Notes: generated from the letters alone by a model not told the origin. A stretch of 64,000 nucleotides of DNA from Diabrotica undecimpunctata (GCF_040954645.1 NC_092813.1:14362136-14426135), one strand, 5' to 3'; positions 1 to 9,929 are shown, counted from the stretch's first letter. Translations and numbers: made by a program.

Positions 1-1480
1 TTAGTTTTTTATATCTGGTTTATCCCCTTTCTTGTGTAGGATAATGGTTACGGATTTCTTCCAGTTGTTTGGGATTCTCTTGTTAAAAAGGGAATGTAGA
101 GTATTAAATACCACTTTTCCACCTTATTCCAGGCGATTTGTTGTTTTTCATTTCTTTCAATGCCTTCTTTATTTCTGATTTGCTTATTTCTGGCTGGAGC
201 TCTGAGTTGACATTTTTTATTTTAGCCCTAAGTTGGTTTTTAATTTCTTCTGGTGGTTCCTTCTTTGTTTTATATAATTCTGAGTAGAAATGGTGGATTA
301 TATTTATGATGTCATCTTTAATGTTTGTTTCTACTCCGTTTACATCTTTTTTTTGTTTATTTCACACTTACCTAATTTCAGTCTTAAGCATTTCATATTT
401 TTGTTGTTCTGTATTACTTCTTCTATTTTTATTTCTTGTTCTTTTCTCTTATTTTCTTTTATCATTCTGCTTATTGTTTAATTGATTTCTACAAATTCTA
501 TAGATTTCCTTTTGCCTTCTTCGTTCAGCTTCCTTCTTTTATCCATAAGCTTCTTTGTTTCTGTTGATATAGTTGTTCTTTTTTAGATCATTTTTTGCTA
601 TTTATTTTCCTGATGTAATCATTGTTTCTGTAAGTATGTTGTCTATTTCGTTTATATCTTTATCATCACTGTCTAATTTTTGGGTAAGTTGTTCTTTTAA
701 TAGGTTTTTGTATATCTCTTTATATTGCTCTAGTTTGTTTCTATCTACTAGATCCCAGTTTCTAATTATTTTACTTTTCATTTCATTGTTACCGTCCACA
801 CTAATTTTTGTTCTGACCATCCTGTGATCGGTACCTGTTGTGAATCTGTTAAGAACTGTTACATCTTTAATGATATATCGTTCCGTGGACAGTATGTAGT
901 CGATCTCATTTTTTGTGAATCCATTAGGGCTGATCCATGTCCATTTTCGTTGGGGCTTCTTTTTGTAAAAGGAGTTTATTGCGCATAGATGCTTTTCTTC
1001 TAGGTAGTTATAGCTTTATTTATTATAAATCCTACTCCAAATTTACTATTCTTTTCATTTCCTTTATAATACAGTAAATTACCGGATTTTAGCTGTATTC
1101 GGTTTTCTTCTCTTCGTCGAGTTTCTGATAGGCCTATGATATCCCATTTTATGTTAATTCGTCTTATAAATCTTCAGATTTATAACACATTAGTGCGAAG
1201 TATTATGACATATTATTATAGAGCTGAAAATTAGATCATAAACAAGAAAAACAGCAGTAAGATAGTAGCAACAGAGATGGAATGCTTGCGAAGATGCTGC
1301 AGAGTTACAAGAATGGATAGGAGAAGTAATGACGAAATAAAGCAAAGAACATCAATAGAAACAGACATACTATATATATAATTGTTCTCCCAGTTCATAT
1401 ACTTTTTCATCCGTAGACATTGATCTAATATTGTATGTCCCTATTGATAGGTTGACGGATTTTTTTATTTATGTTGTGTT
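1..1480 (-). pseudogene. RTE-like non-LTR retrotransposon, endonuclease and start of RT, cut by left edge
   Basis: Read on the minus strand, the segment 1440-1385 gives the first endonuclease block (GTYNIRSMSTDEKVYELGEQ). After an interruption at about 1380-1180, the frame resumes with IIGLSETRRR (1150-1110), then NEIDYIL and TGTDHRMVRTKI (900-800), the catalytic endonuclease blocks of APE-type non-LTR elements. A linker follows (820-602) and the first RT block TIILHKKGDKPDIKN ends at the window edge, where YRPISLL would be expected outside. In-frame stops (for example near 1020) and the interruption show it is dead. The RT catalytic domain lies outside the window. Confidence 0.8.
1259..1378 (+). 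pseudogene. RTE-like C-terminal fragment lying inside the endonuclease of the preceding element
   Basis: The plus frame from 1259 reads KIVATEMECLRRCCRVTRMD and continues to EIKQRTSIETD. This matches the conserved C-terminal segment of RTE-like RT proteins (TEMxxLRRxxxxxRxDR...IRxRT). It sits in opposite orientation exactly where the minus-strand endonuclease is interrupted. A short inverted repeat (TATAAATCT/AGATTTATA, about 1165-1184) lies at one border. Only about 40 residues remain. Confidence 0.6.
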
Positions 1481-1849
1481 CGTCTTAGTGGGTTTTTGTT
1501 TTTATCTATTAAAAGCGAATTATTGCCTCCCTCAGATACCGCGAGGCAGACCTTTGAGTTGTGGGATTCAGAAATTTTCTTACCCACCTGGGGATTCATT
1601 GTAGCGTTGGTTTTGTGTGTGAGTGTTTATCTTCTGTGTTGGGTGTGTCCGATGTCCTGCTTTAGGCTTGTGCCTCTTCAGGACGTGTTTTCTTATTGGT
1701 GGGTGTGGCACTGGGATTTTGAGGTGTCCACTGGTGTTGCGGTGTTGTTGGTGGTTGTGTTGCTTTGCTAGTCCTGGACAATCGGGGGCGAAAGGGTTAG
1801 AAGTGAACGGTTCCTTTCAGAATATTTTTTGATCTAAAAACAGAATTAG
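1481..1849. other. Unassigned stretch upstream of the left-edge RTE-like element
   Basis: No credible gene is seen. By position it could be the 5' leader of the minus-strand RTE-like element. The plus-strand open frames of 69-91 aa are GT-rich low-complexity translations without recognisable motifs. A TTTATT (AATAAA on the minus strand) at 1871-1876, just to the right, belongs to the next element. Confidence 0.4.
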
Positions 1850-2041
1850 TAAATATGTGAAATTTATATGTTTATTAATTTGAAAAATCAATTTAATTTT
1901 TGAGTGAATATCGCGGCGCGTGAGGGCAGCTGTGGACTGGTGACCTCGCAAACGACGGGGTATCGTTGTGCAATGGGATCGGAAAACCACAGAAAACCGA
2001 TCCCCCCCCCGTCGGTGTCAGTTCGGAATGAACTTTCGGTA

Positions 2042-4876
2042 TTATAATATACGGCGGTAATAGAGGGGAGTTGCCTCCTGTATGTCAATGTATTCATCCG
2101 GGAGCTCGTTGCTGGCGAGTTCCAGCAGAATAGTGGGTAGGAATGGGAGTTTGGGTTTGGGTCGTGGTCTGAATACATTGCCGAGGGACGAGCAGGTAGT
2201 TTTAAGAGTGCTTTGGGCTCTGAGGTTTTGGCCCCGGATGGTGCGAATTGTGTAACTCCTGCTCAGAGAGGTAAGCCTCTCATTAATGGGCTGGATGTTC
2301 GACAGGCGATGAATGAGTGCGGAGGGATAGTCGCGTCGTTTTTTGTTGAGTTTGCGTAAGATTCTCCTTTCCAGTGTGATTATTCTATTGTAGAGGTGCT
2401 TTGGCATCACAGCACAGATGCAAGATCTGTACTCGATAACCGGTCTGATGAATGTTTTGTAAGTATGGATAAGTGTTCGTGGTTGAGTGCGGCCGAATTT
2501 GCCAGTAAGAGCGTTGAGAAGTCCGAGCCGACTCCTAACCTTACCACAGGTTTTTTCAGTGTCGCACCTCCAGTTAAGTGTTTGAGTAAACACTACGCCG
2601 AGGTAGTCGACCTGGTTACGGAGTCGGAGTCGTTCTCCCCATAGACTCAAATTGTGCCTTTCGGTTATGATTGGTGTGATGTATTGGCTACGGTATGGGT
2701 GTCTGAAAAGGATCATCTGTGTTTTGTTAGGGTTAGGTGTCACTCTCCATCTCCGGCACCATTGCTCGACAAGGTGCAGATGATCTCGAGCGAACCTAAG
2801 TATGGAGTCGATGTGTGGTGTGGTAGTGAGAAGTGCCGTATCGTCTGCGTATAGTAAGGTAGTGGTATGTGTTTGTCTGGGATTGGGAAAGTCGCTGTTG
2901 TATATTGTGTATAGTATTGGTGCCAACACGGAACCCTGAGGGACTCCCGCAGTGGGAGTGAAGGATGTAGAGTATCGATCATGCTCCTTGACTGTAATCT
3001 GACGTTGAGAGACGTATGAATGTATGAGTCTGACGAATGGAGTAGGTAGCCCGATGCTCACAAGTTTCTTGACAAGTCCCACATGCCAGACCTGGTCGAA
3101 GGCTTTTTGAACATCGAGGAAGATGCCTAGTGACATTTTGCCGTCGTTCAGACTTTGTGTGAGGTGTGTGACGATTTCAGTCAATGCCGTTTTTGTAGAG
3201 TACCCTTCTCTAAAGCCGAATTGGTATGGTGGGATGATGTTGTGTTCTGTGGCGAAGTCAACGAGTCTTTCTTTGAGGATCCTCTCGAAGACTTTCGCTA
3301 ATGAGTTCAGGAGAGATATCGGCCTGTAAGAGTGTGGGTTGGTACGCGGCTTGCCCTTTTTCAAGAGCATAATTGTGTGTGCTACTTTCCAAGGTTTTGG
3401 GAAGTAGCAGAGTTTAAGAGTGGCATTGACAATGTTCGTTAGGTATAGAGTGACGCTCAGCGGGAGGTGACGCACACAGTTCCTGGCAATCTTGTCAGGT
3501 CCCGGTGCGTTTGATTTGCCGATTTGGCAGAATTGTATGAATGTTTGGTGATCCACAGGCGCCATGATTGGATGTTCATGGGGTGCCTGAGGGTCGAAAG
3601 GGGTTCTGAGCAGTCGTGTTATGTCTCTCACTGCGCGATCACAGAAGGCATGATCGAATCTCGGATCGTCGGGAGATACTAAGGTGTTCTGGAGGTGGGT
3701 TTTGAAAGCTTCTGCTTTCTGTTCGTTTGAATTAATAGTTATATTGTTCACCACAAGGTGAGAAGGATTGTTGGTTTTTTGTTTCGTTAGGCCTTTGAAT
3801 TTTTGCCAGAATTTGCCGCTGTCACGGTAATCAAGACTGGAGGTCGCTGCAGCCCATTTTCTGGCCTGCAGATTGTTGACCTGCAGTTTGATCGCCGCAG
3901 ACAGACGGTTATACTCTGTTTTGACGAGGGGATTGCGTGTGCGTTGGAATTGACGGAGGAGACGTCTTTTTTGTTTGATTTTATCGATAATGAACTGAGG
4001 TAGAGGTGGTTTGTTAGGGTTGATTACCCTATTAGGGACCGACAAATCAATTGCTTGATTTATCAGGTTAGTAATTTCCGTGATACCTCGGTCGATATCA
4101 TCAGGGTACATAAAAAGATTGCCTAACTCTGGAGTGTTATTTGACAGGTATGTTTGGAAGAGTTCCCAGTTGGCGCGTTTGTAGTCTCTTATTACTTTAG
4201 GAGGGCTAGGAGGAGGAGGATTTAGTATCTGTTCCTTAACCAGCAGAGGAAGGTGATCCGACGTTATGGTATCGCCCAGGAAACACTCGTCAGCCAGTCG
4301 GTCAATTAAGTCGTACGTGCATACGATATGATCGATGACTGACAGGCCCTGCGCACCCACATAAGTCGGTTCACGGTTGCGAATGCGGTGTAGAGGGAGG
4401 TTAAGGAGCAAATCCGAGAGTACATTGCCTGCACGGTTCACGGCCGTGTCGCCATATCTGGTGTGTCTGGCGTTAAAGTCTCCTAGGATGATAGCCTTGT
4501 TCAGGCTGGAGACGTAGTCAAACAATGTCTCGGATAACGGTTGTTGAGGATGTTTGTAATAAGAGACAATGGTAACGGTCTCGTTATTGTCGAGGTGGAT
4601 GTCAACTGCCAGGAAGTCTTCATCATTGAGAAGGATGTGAGGAGGAATGGTATGTAGGGAAAAGGGGATGCCATATTTAATCAGGACGCCAACGCCGTGA
4701 GACGTTTGGCTTTTTGGACGGTGTAGTGTGCAGTAACCTGGGAAGATGGGATCGTGTTTGGCACGGGTGTCGGAGAGGGCAAGGATCTGAATATTGTGAT
4801 GTTGGAGGATATGTTTGATGAAGGGGCGTTTTCTCGCAACACCCTGGCAGTTCACAGCACCAATCGTACTGTCCAT
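2042..4876 (-). CDS. Jockey-like ORF2: APE-type endonuclease and reverse transcriptase, intact, 944 aa
   Basis: ORF2 proteins of Jockey-type elements nick target DNA and prime reverse transcription of their own RNA from the nick. Endonuclease (about residues 1-215): Asn9, SDTR with Asp36 where the family usually has Glu, GDFN (Asp133, Asn135) and TSDH (Asp207, His208). RT: SYRPISLLN fingers block, GFREGYSTKTAL, FLDVQKAFDQVW, GVPQGSVLAPILY, then the catalytic YADD at residues 676-679 (2840-2851). The C terminus holds a basic region rich in Arg/Lys and His but no recognisable CCHC. Length and domain order are typical of the clade. The ATG overlaps the ORF1 stop by one base, which supports this start. 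There are no internal stops or frameshifts. The Glu-to-Asp change is conservative; activity is untested. Confidence 0.92.
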   Translation of the reverse strand: MDSTIGAVNCQGVARKRPFIKHILQHHNIQILALSDTRAKHDPIFPGYCTLHRPKSQTSHGVGVLIKYGIPFSLHTIPPHILLNDEDFLAVDIHLDNNETVTIVSYYKHPQQPLSETLFDYVSSLNKAIILGDFNARHTRYGDTAVNRAGNVLSDLLLNLPLHRIRNREPTYVGAQGLSVIDHIVCTYDLIDRLADECFLGDTITSDHLPLLVKEQILNPPPPSPPKVIRDYKRANWELFQTYLSNNTPELGNLFMYPDDIDRGITEITNLINQAIDLSVPNRVINPNKPPLPQFIIDKIKQKRRLLRQFQRTRNPLVKTEYNRLSAAIKLQVNNLQARKWAAATSSLDYRDSGKFWQKFKGLTKQKTNNPSHLVVNNITINSNEQKAEAFKTHLQNTLVSPDDPRFDHAFCDRAVRDITRLLRTPFDPQAPHEHPIMAPVDHQTFIQFCQIGKSNAPGPDKIARNCVRHLPLSVTLYLTNIVNATLKLCYFPKPWKVAHTIMLLKKGKPRTNPHSYRPISLLNSLAKVFERILKERLVDFATEHNIIPPYQFGFREGYSTKTALTEIVTHLTQSLNDGKMSLGIFLDVQKAFDQVWHVGLVKKLVSIGLPTPFVRLIHSYVSQRQITVKEHDRYSTSFTPTAGVPQGSVLAPILYTIYNSDFPNPRQTHTTTLLYADDTALLTTTPHIDSILRFARDHLHLVEQWCRRWRVTPNPNKTQMILFRHPYRSQYITPIITERHNLSLWGERLRLRNQVDYLGVVFTQTLNWRCDTEKTCGKVRSRLGLLNALTGKFGRTQPRTLIHTYKTFIRPVIEYRSCICAVMPKHLYNRIITLERRILRKLNKKRRDYPSALIHRLSNIQPINERLTSLSRSYTIRTIRGQNLRAQSTLKTTCSSLGNVFRPRPKPKLPFLPTILLELASNELPDEYIDIQEATPLYYRRIL

Positions 4877-5330
4877 TAGAGGGGCAGGAAGGTGATGGAT
4901 GCTTTGTTGCTATGGGCGACAAGAGTGCTCTTGTGCCCGAACATCAAAGTGGTGAAATGATTTGTGATATCTAGGATAAGTTGGCGGCGGTCAGGAAGTA
5001 GGTTGATAAGGATAAGCGATGTAAACTCCATGACCGTCTTCATGTCTGAAGTTAGTTCGTATGGAGGTTCTCGCTTCTCCGTGGTGATAGGTTGAGTCTC
5101 TTGCGGGGTCTTGGGTGTTTCCCTTCTGTGGGGGCATTTGGCAGAGTATGCCGCATGGTCACCGCCGCAGTTGGGACATTTTGGTGTTTGAGGTGTGGGA
5201 CAGGCCGTGGATTTATGGTCTTGGCCACAGGTAGGACAGCGGTACTGCTTTTGCGGGCACTCCTGAATGGTATGCCCGTTCTGGCTGCACCTGCCGCAGT
5301 ACCCACCTGGGGACCATTTCCTTTTATTTT
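4876..5330 (-). pseudogene. Jockey-like ORF1 (gag) C-terminal remnant with three zinc knuckles
   Basis: The minus frame preceding ORF2 encodes three consecutive knuckles: CGRCSQNGHTIQEC, CPTCGQDHKSTAC and CPNCGGDHAAYSAKC (about 5295-5160). A roughly 80-residue tail follows, ending SITFLPL and TAA at 4878-4876. Such triple knuckles bind RNA in the nucleoprotein particle of Jockey-like elements. The frame is closed upstream by a TAA close to 5330. A good ATG (5342, MANNKIKG) exists there but in another frame. The N-terminal gag domain is absent, so this is a deletion relic; whether the remaining tail is translated is unknown. Confidence 0.8.
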
Positions 5331-5342
5331 ATTATTCGCCAT

Positions 5343-5695
5343 GATAAAAGTGGGGAGGGGGAATGGCAGTTAAAACACCACGCTTGCCAGGCGGGTTGGT
5401 GAGTTAGTTATCAGCCGCCCATTCTGGGTCAGACGCTGTTTGTAGCCGTCCACTCTGGATCAGAAGCTACATTTAATTTTATACTAACCCTAAAATTGGG
5501 GTGCCACTTCCGCCATACAGACCGTACCGAAGATGTTCTTCTCCGCCGTGGATACCGTTGTGGTCTTCATCCGTGACCCTGGACAAGGGACTCTAAGCAG
5601 GTACTAGTTTCCCGGGTCAGGAAACTCCTGGAATCTGCGAAGGGCAGGGACTGATTCACTTTCCCTGGTAGGACCGTCCAAAGGAGTTAATTTTT
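5343..5695 (-). other. Probable 5' leader of the Jockey-like element
   Basis: About 350 bp upstream of the MANNKIKG start codon contain no coding frame with gag motifs. Base composition is similar to the element rather than to the AT-rich flank, which resumes near 5695. Non-LTR elements of this type carry an internal promoter in this leader, but I see no promoter motif that I can defend. The outer border is set only by the composition change. Confidence 0.45.
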
Positions 5696-5699
5696 GATA

Positions 5700-6850
5700 T
5701 ATTATTAATCCAAGGAGGAGCTGATGATAGTATAGGAGTATTTGTTATTGAAAAATCAACAGGTCATGAAAGGGGAAGTAAAATTTGAGGTAATGTCTGG
5801 TATTTATTGTTAGAATCACAATTATTGGGTTTGTATATTAGCTTATATATAGGGTTGTTTTGATTCGAAGACACTCTAGCAAAGCATGTCAAAAGAAGTT
5901 GTTGCCTGCGAAGCGAAAGGGGATGTTCACCTTCACAGCGAAGACTTTCGACGGGACTGGATCTGAAAGCTCCGAGACATATTCGTAATGCGGTATTCTG
6001 AATAATGTCAAGATAACTTAAATAAGTATTTGATGCTGACATGTATACAAAGCATCCATAATCCAGTCGAGAGCGAATGAGAGATCTATATATCTTAATT
6101 AGGATATCTTCATCAGCTTCCCAGTTATGGTTTGCTAGAGATTTTAATAGATTTTATCTAGTTATGCAATTAGCTTTGACGTTTGTAATCTGTAGTTTCC
6201 ATGTTAGTCGCTTTGGTATTAATACCAAAGCTTATAGACCAAGAAGTGAGTTCATTTACTGCTTTTTGGATTAAGCTTGTAGTTGTGAACGTATCTTTAC
6301 CGCGGCAATATAAAATCAGGTCGTCAGCATATAAGTTGTATTTCACTGGGTTGTGAATATTCTTGTAAATATCATTAATAGTTATTATAAATAAAGTGGA
6401 AATTTGAACTGATCCTTACGGTACCCCATTTTCCTGAACGTAGGTCAAGGAAGCTTTTCCGTCAACTAACACTTTGAAGAGGCGATTAGAAAGAGACTGT
6501 TCGATAAAAGATAATGTATTTCCCGTAATATTGTATTCTTTTAATTTGGTCAATACAGTAGAACGTAATAGAGTGTCGAAGGCGCTCTCCATGTCAAATG
6601 ATGTTGCTATTAAATCTTGCTTATTTTGAAAGGCGGTTGTGATCTATGTAACATTTCTATTCTAATTTGTCAACTGTGCTTCGGGATGGACGGAATCCGG
6701 ATTGAGCTGCGTCTAAAATTTTGTGTTTTTCTAGATACCACATAACCCTTTTGTTTATCAGCTTTTTAGCAGCTTACACAAGGTGCATGTCAGTGAAGCA
6801 GGACGGTAGGTGTTGGCAAATTTCCAGCAATGGAAAGTTTGAAAGCAATT
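5700..6850 (-). pseudogene. Second Jockey-like element: RT fingers, palm and C terminus only
   Basis: Minus-strand reading gives TYRPASLTCTLCKLL (about 6815), a thumb-side block SGFRPSRSTVDKLE (6700-6665), then ENGVP*GSVQISTLF, where the usual GVPQGS has its Gln codon changed to TAA (6416-6418). The catalytic YADD follows at about 6321-6332. The C terminus (6042-5764) reads YLDIIQNTALRICLGAFRSSPVESL, a typical Jockey-clade tail. The endonuclease is missing and several stops and frameshifts are present, so this is a 5'-truncated dead copy. It abuts the leader of the better-preserved Jockey-like element, in the same orientation, but its sequence is clearly a different family. Confidence 0.8.
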
Positions 6851-7170
6851 GAAATACAATAATTATAAAACACATAAGGGAGAAGTTATACAACGATAAC
6901 ACTCCTAATATTATAACATATTAATACTAGTGCTATATATTACTTAAATGTGTGGTTTGTCTCTTATTTAGTATATTGGTTAGCCAGGGCCTCTTTAATC
7001 TTCTGAGTTCTGGTTGAAGGTATAATATTCTTGATTACTCGTTGCAGTGGGTTGGCAGACGTTCAATTTAGTTTCTTGTTAATATTTTACACTCAGTTTG
7101 GTTTTAAAACAGTTTAGGAACACGAGATGCACTGTTTTAGATGGAGTTATTGACGCAAAAATGCTATGAC
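6851..7170. other. No recognisable gene
   Basis: AT-rich sequence between two RT relics. I see no conserved protein frame on either strand, no clear tandem repeat and no inverted repeat of note. Confidence 0.5.
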
Positions 7171-7178
7171 CAGAGGAT

Positions 7179-7301
7179 GTCTTTATCGATTACCAAAAAG
7201 CTTTTGAAAATGTAAGGACATGATGTCTTAATACAGGCGTTAAGGGAGATTGGTCTTGATAAGAAAGATATGTGGATTATCCAACAGCTATACTGGACTC
7301 T
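7179..7301 (+). pseudogene. Non-LTR RT fragment (palm block), frameshifted
   Basis: The plus strand encodes VFIDYQKAFENVRT, then after a one-base frameshift HDVLIQALREIGLDKKDMW and IIQQLYW. This is the conserved (C/V)FIDYxKAFDxV...LxxxGIDxKDxxIIxxLYW block of non-LTR RTs. It stops abruptly at 7301, where an opposite-strand RTE-like relic begins. Only about 40 residues survive. Confidence 0.7.
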
Positions 7302-8335
7302 TCTTCTTCATCAACTTTTCTAAGAGTTTTCATCTCTGTTGTTTCTAACATCCATTTTGTCCTCTCTGCTTGCATGTCTGCCTTTCATTTTTTTTCCGAT
7401 ATTTTTATTTCTCCATATTATTTCATTCAGGCAACCTGCGGCGCTGTTTGCTCTATTCACTTGATCTTCCAGTTTCGAGCTTTCTCTAGCTAGATAATGT
7501 GATGCCTAGATATTTAAACTTCATCACTTGTTCTATCATCTGACCTTCCAGTTCCATTTTACATCTTAGTGAATTTGCTGTTATAACCATGTATTTTGTC
7601 TTTTTTGGGGAAATTAATGTGTTAAATTTTCTGGCGGTTATATTAAATTGGTGCAGCATAGGTACGTTGTAAATCATCTTCACTTTCAGAGACTAGTATA
7701 GCGTCGTATGCAAAGCAGATTATTTTAAGTTGTTTTTCTCCCATTTGCTATCCTTTTTTAGTTCTTACTTTTTTTATTATTTCATCCATAATCAGGTTGA
7801 ACAATAGAGGACTCAGGGAATCTTCCTGTTTTATCCCATTGCCAGCTTCAATAGGGTCGGTTTGTCCTTCTTCTACTTTTACTTTTATTGTGTTGTTTTG
7901 GTAGATATTTTCGATCGTTTTGATTATTTCTAGAGGTATCTCTCTTGCGTACAAGTGGATAACGTCCTTTAATTTAACGCGGTCAAATACCTTCGTAAGG
8001 TTAACGAAACATAGATATATCGGTTTGTTGCATTCTACTGATTTCTCTTGCACTTGCCTCATTATAAATATAGCGTCGGTGCATGAACTTCCTGACCTAA
8101 AACCCCAGTGTTATAATTTCATTCAGTTTATTCGTTATTACTTTGGTTGTTAATTTTAGTCTTGTGTTTAATAAATTAGTTCCTCTGTAATTTTCCGGAT
8201 CCGATTTGTCTCATTTTTTGAAGAGAGGTATTAAGATGCTTAATCTCCATTCTTGAGGAATTCTGTTTTGGTATATTATTTTTCGGATTAGTTGATATTG
8301 ATTCAAAGTGGTTTGCTCTAAAAAGGGAACTTTTC
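7302..8335 (-). pseudogene. RTE-like element, RT domain with deletions and stops
   Basis: Minus reading from 8330: RIPQEWRLSILIPLFKK, PENYRGTNLLNTRLKL, then (8062-7748) CFVNLTKVFDRVKLKDVIHL and GIKQEDSLSPLLFNLIMDEI, and (7683-7486) a post-catalytic block ending QMIEQVMKFKYLGITLSS. The C terminus near 7370-7300 reads TKWMLETTEMKTLRKV. The YADD region is partly degraded (about 7690-7745). A close relative occupies 23023-24740, which gives a useful alignment partner. Multiple frameshifts show it is inactive. The endonuclease is missing. Confidence 0.82.
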
Positions 8336-9597
8336 GATGATAAAAAATTATTGCAGTTTACATCATAACTTGTATACCACTATATGGACGAACACCCTGT
8401 ATATGCCTGAGTCTCTCTTGTCGACCAGGTACTATTAAAACTCTTAGTTTTCTTGAATCAGGGTAGAGACAAGACTAAGCTTCATTCTTGTAAGCCCCAA
8501 TGCACAACTTGTTCTGCCAACCTTAATCTGAGACCACCATTTCCATGACATAATATGGAACCCTCGATTATCCATTACCCGTAATTCCACTCGAATATTC
8601 ATCCACCACTGAATGGTTTACATATGATCTCTGCTGACCCGTAACAGCAGCAAGACAACTTTTCATATTATCTGGCGGAACTTTTTTCCCGAGTTTCCTG
8701 TCTGACGGGTGAAAATTTTTTGATAAATTAGAGGAAAAACGTCCCAGAACTAAAAATAGTCGCAAAGGGAAACCGTTTCAGACTCGGCCTAATGAATACT
8801 CAAAGTTTGGAGAGAGTATATACCATAAACATTTTGCCGACGGGCGCCCTAACTATAATATTCAATTTTGTAAACTAGGTACTATAAGTTTATTAACAAT
8901 GAAAGTACTTTGTTAATTTCATCAATTTTTACATCCAAAACACCTCAGCAGAGTATACTTTATAATAAAAATTTTATATTTTTTAAAAATTTATATAAAT
9001 CCCAAACTTTATATAAAGTTTGGGATTTGATTTTAGATTAAAAACTGAAGATTGATTGTATACTTAAAATTATGTCATTATAATTCGGCATAATATTTAT
9101 TAATCTGAAACGGCGGCTTCGGAAGTGAAATCAATATTACTTTCTTATTATATTTATTAATATGTCAAGAAATCCTAAACACTTGTGACCTCCAGACATA
9201 TTTTATGACTTCAAAAAGTACTTAACGAAAATTTTTACAGCTTTTACCTAATGAATTGTGGTGTGACTTTTTTTGGTTCGGTTCGCTATGAAATATGGAA
9301 CGCCTGTTATAATATCAGTTTTCAGTTTGTGTGCGTTAATTAAACATTCATCGTCGTTAACAATATCGTATTCCAAATTGGATGCACCGAATTGAATCCT
9401 TAAGATGTTTTTTTGCAACAGGTACCTAAGTTTTTGATGATTTATTTTTGATGATTAGTTAAATTGTTTTAAATACAACGCGAATATATTTATTTCATAT
9501 ATAAGTAATCATTAGACTTAATTAAATGCACTAAAAAAGGTCAAGATATACATGTATTTTGCACAATAAAATAGCCGAAATATGCAACATTACCTCT
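8336..9597. other. AT-rich region without genes
   Basis: No conserved protein frame is seen. The only clear structure is the perfect palindrome at 8997-9028. The short minus frame at 8568-8765 has no recognisable motif. 'GAACACCCTGTATA' near 8390 resembles ends of small DNA transposons common in insects, but no partner terminus was found. Confidence 0.5.
8997..9028. repeat. Perfect 32-bp palindrome
   Basis: The two 16-bp halves are exact reverse complements. The outer half begins AAATCCCAAACTTTAT. No flanking element was recognised. Confidence 0.9.
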
Positions 9598-9770
9598 TCT
9601 TCTTCTTCTTAGCCTTCTTTCGTTCATTTTTTGACAAAGGCCTCTCCTAACACCTTCCATCAATCTTTATCCTGAGCAACATACTTCTAATATTTTTTCG
9701 GCTTTTTCTTTGATATCATGTACCCATCTTATCTGTGGTCTTCCTCTGAGTTCCTTTGTAAGGTCTCCAA
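9598..9770 (-). pseudogene. RTE-like 3' end with GAA-repeat tail
   Basis: On the minus strand the sequence reads RGRPQIRWVHDIKEKAEKI, then in a shifted frame DWWKVLGEAFVKK, and ends in a run of GAAGAAGAAGAAG (9598-9613). This is the GRPxxRWxDDI...WxxLxEAxxxx C terminus plus simple-repeat tail typical of RTE-like elements. The same ending is seen at 26076 and 47412 on the plus strand. Everything upstream is missing, consistent with 5' truncation on insertion. Confidence 0.7.
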
Positions 9771-9929
9771 CGTTGGTCTTTTCCTAGTAGTATAGCCTGA
9801 GAAGCTCCATTTGAGCTTGGCAATTTTTGTTGTGATATCATCGACTTTTGTTTTTGATCCTCCATCGTAGTTTGTAGTTAATCGAATGTGCTTCTTATAT
9901 AGCGAATCTGAGATGATTATTACGTTGAT

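Larger units (their letters stand above)
1850..5695 (-). mobile_element. Jockey-like non-LTR retrotransposon with intact ORF2 and damaged ORF1
   Basis: Best-preserved element in the window. On the minus strand it has a possible 5' leader (about 5695-5343), a remnant of gag ORF1 with three zinc knuckles (5325-4876), an intact 944-codon endonuclease-RT ORF2 (4876-2042) and a 3' UTR of about 170 bp with AATAAA at 1876-1871. ORF1 stop and ORF2 start overlap as TAATG. No clear poly(A) tail or target-site duplication was found, so both outer borders are approximate. GC content is visibly higher than in the surroundings, and the undamaged ORF2 suggests a comparatively recent insertion. ORF1 is too short to be a full gag, so autonomous activity is unlikely. 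Confidence 0.85.

Noticed and set aside
1496..1832. Hydrophobic 69-91 aa plus-strand ORFs as membrane proteins
   Set aside because: The Val/Leu/Cys-rich composition follows from GT-rich DNA in the presumed leader of a minus-strand retroelement; there is no start context or homologous domain.
2396..4003. Plus-strand ORFs of 66-82 aa opposite the 944-aa ORF2
   Set aside because: They are antisense shadows of the RT coding sequence and carry no motif of their own.
5052..5342. 96-aa minus-strand ORF (MANNKIKGNG...) as a protein
   Set aside because: After the first eight codons it is the out-of-frame reading of the gag zinc-knuckle region; the knuckles are in another frame.
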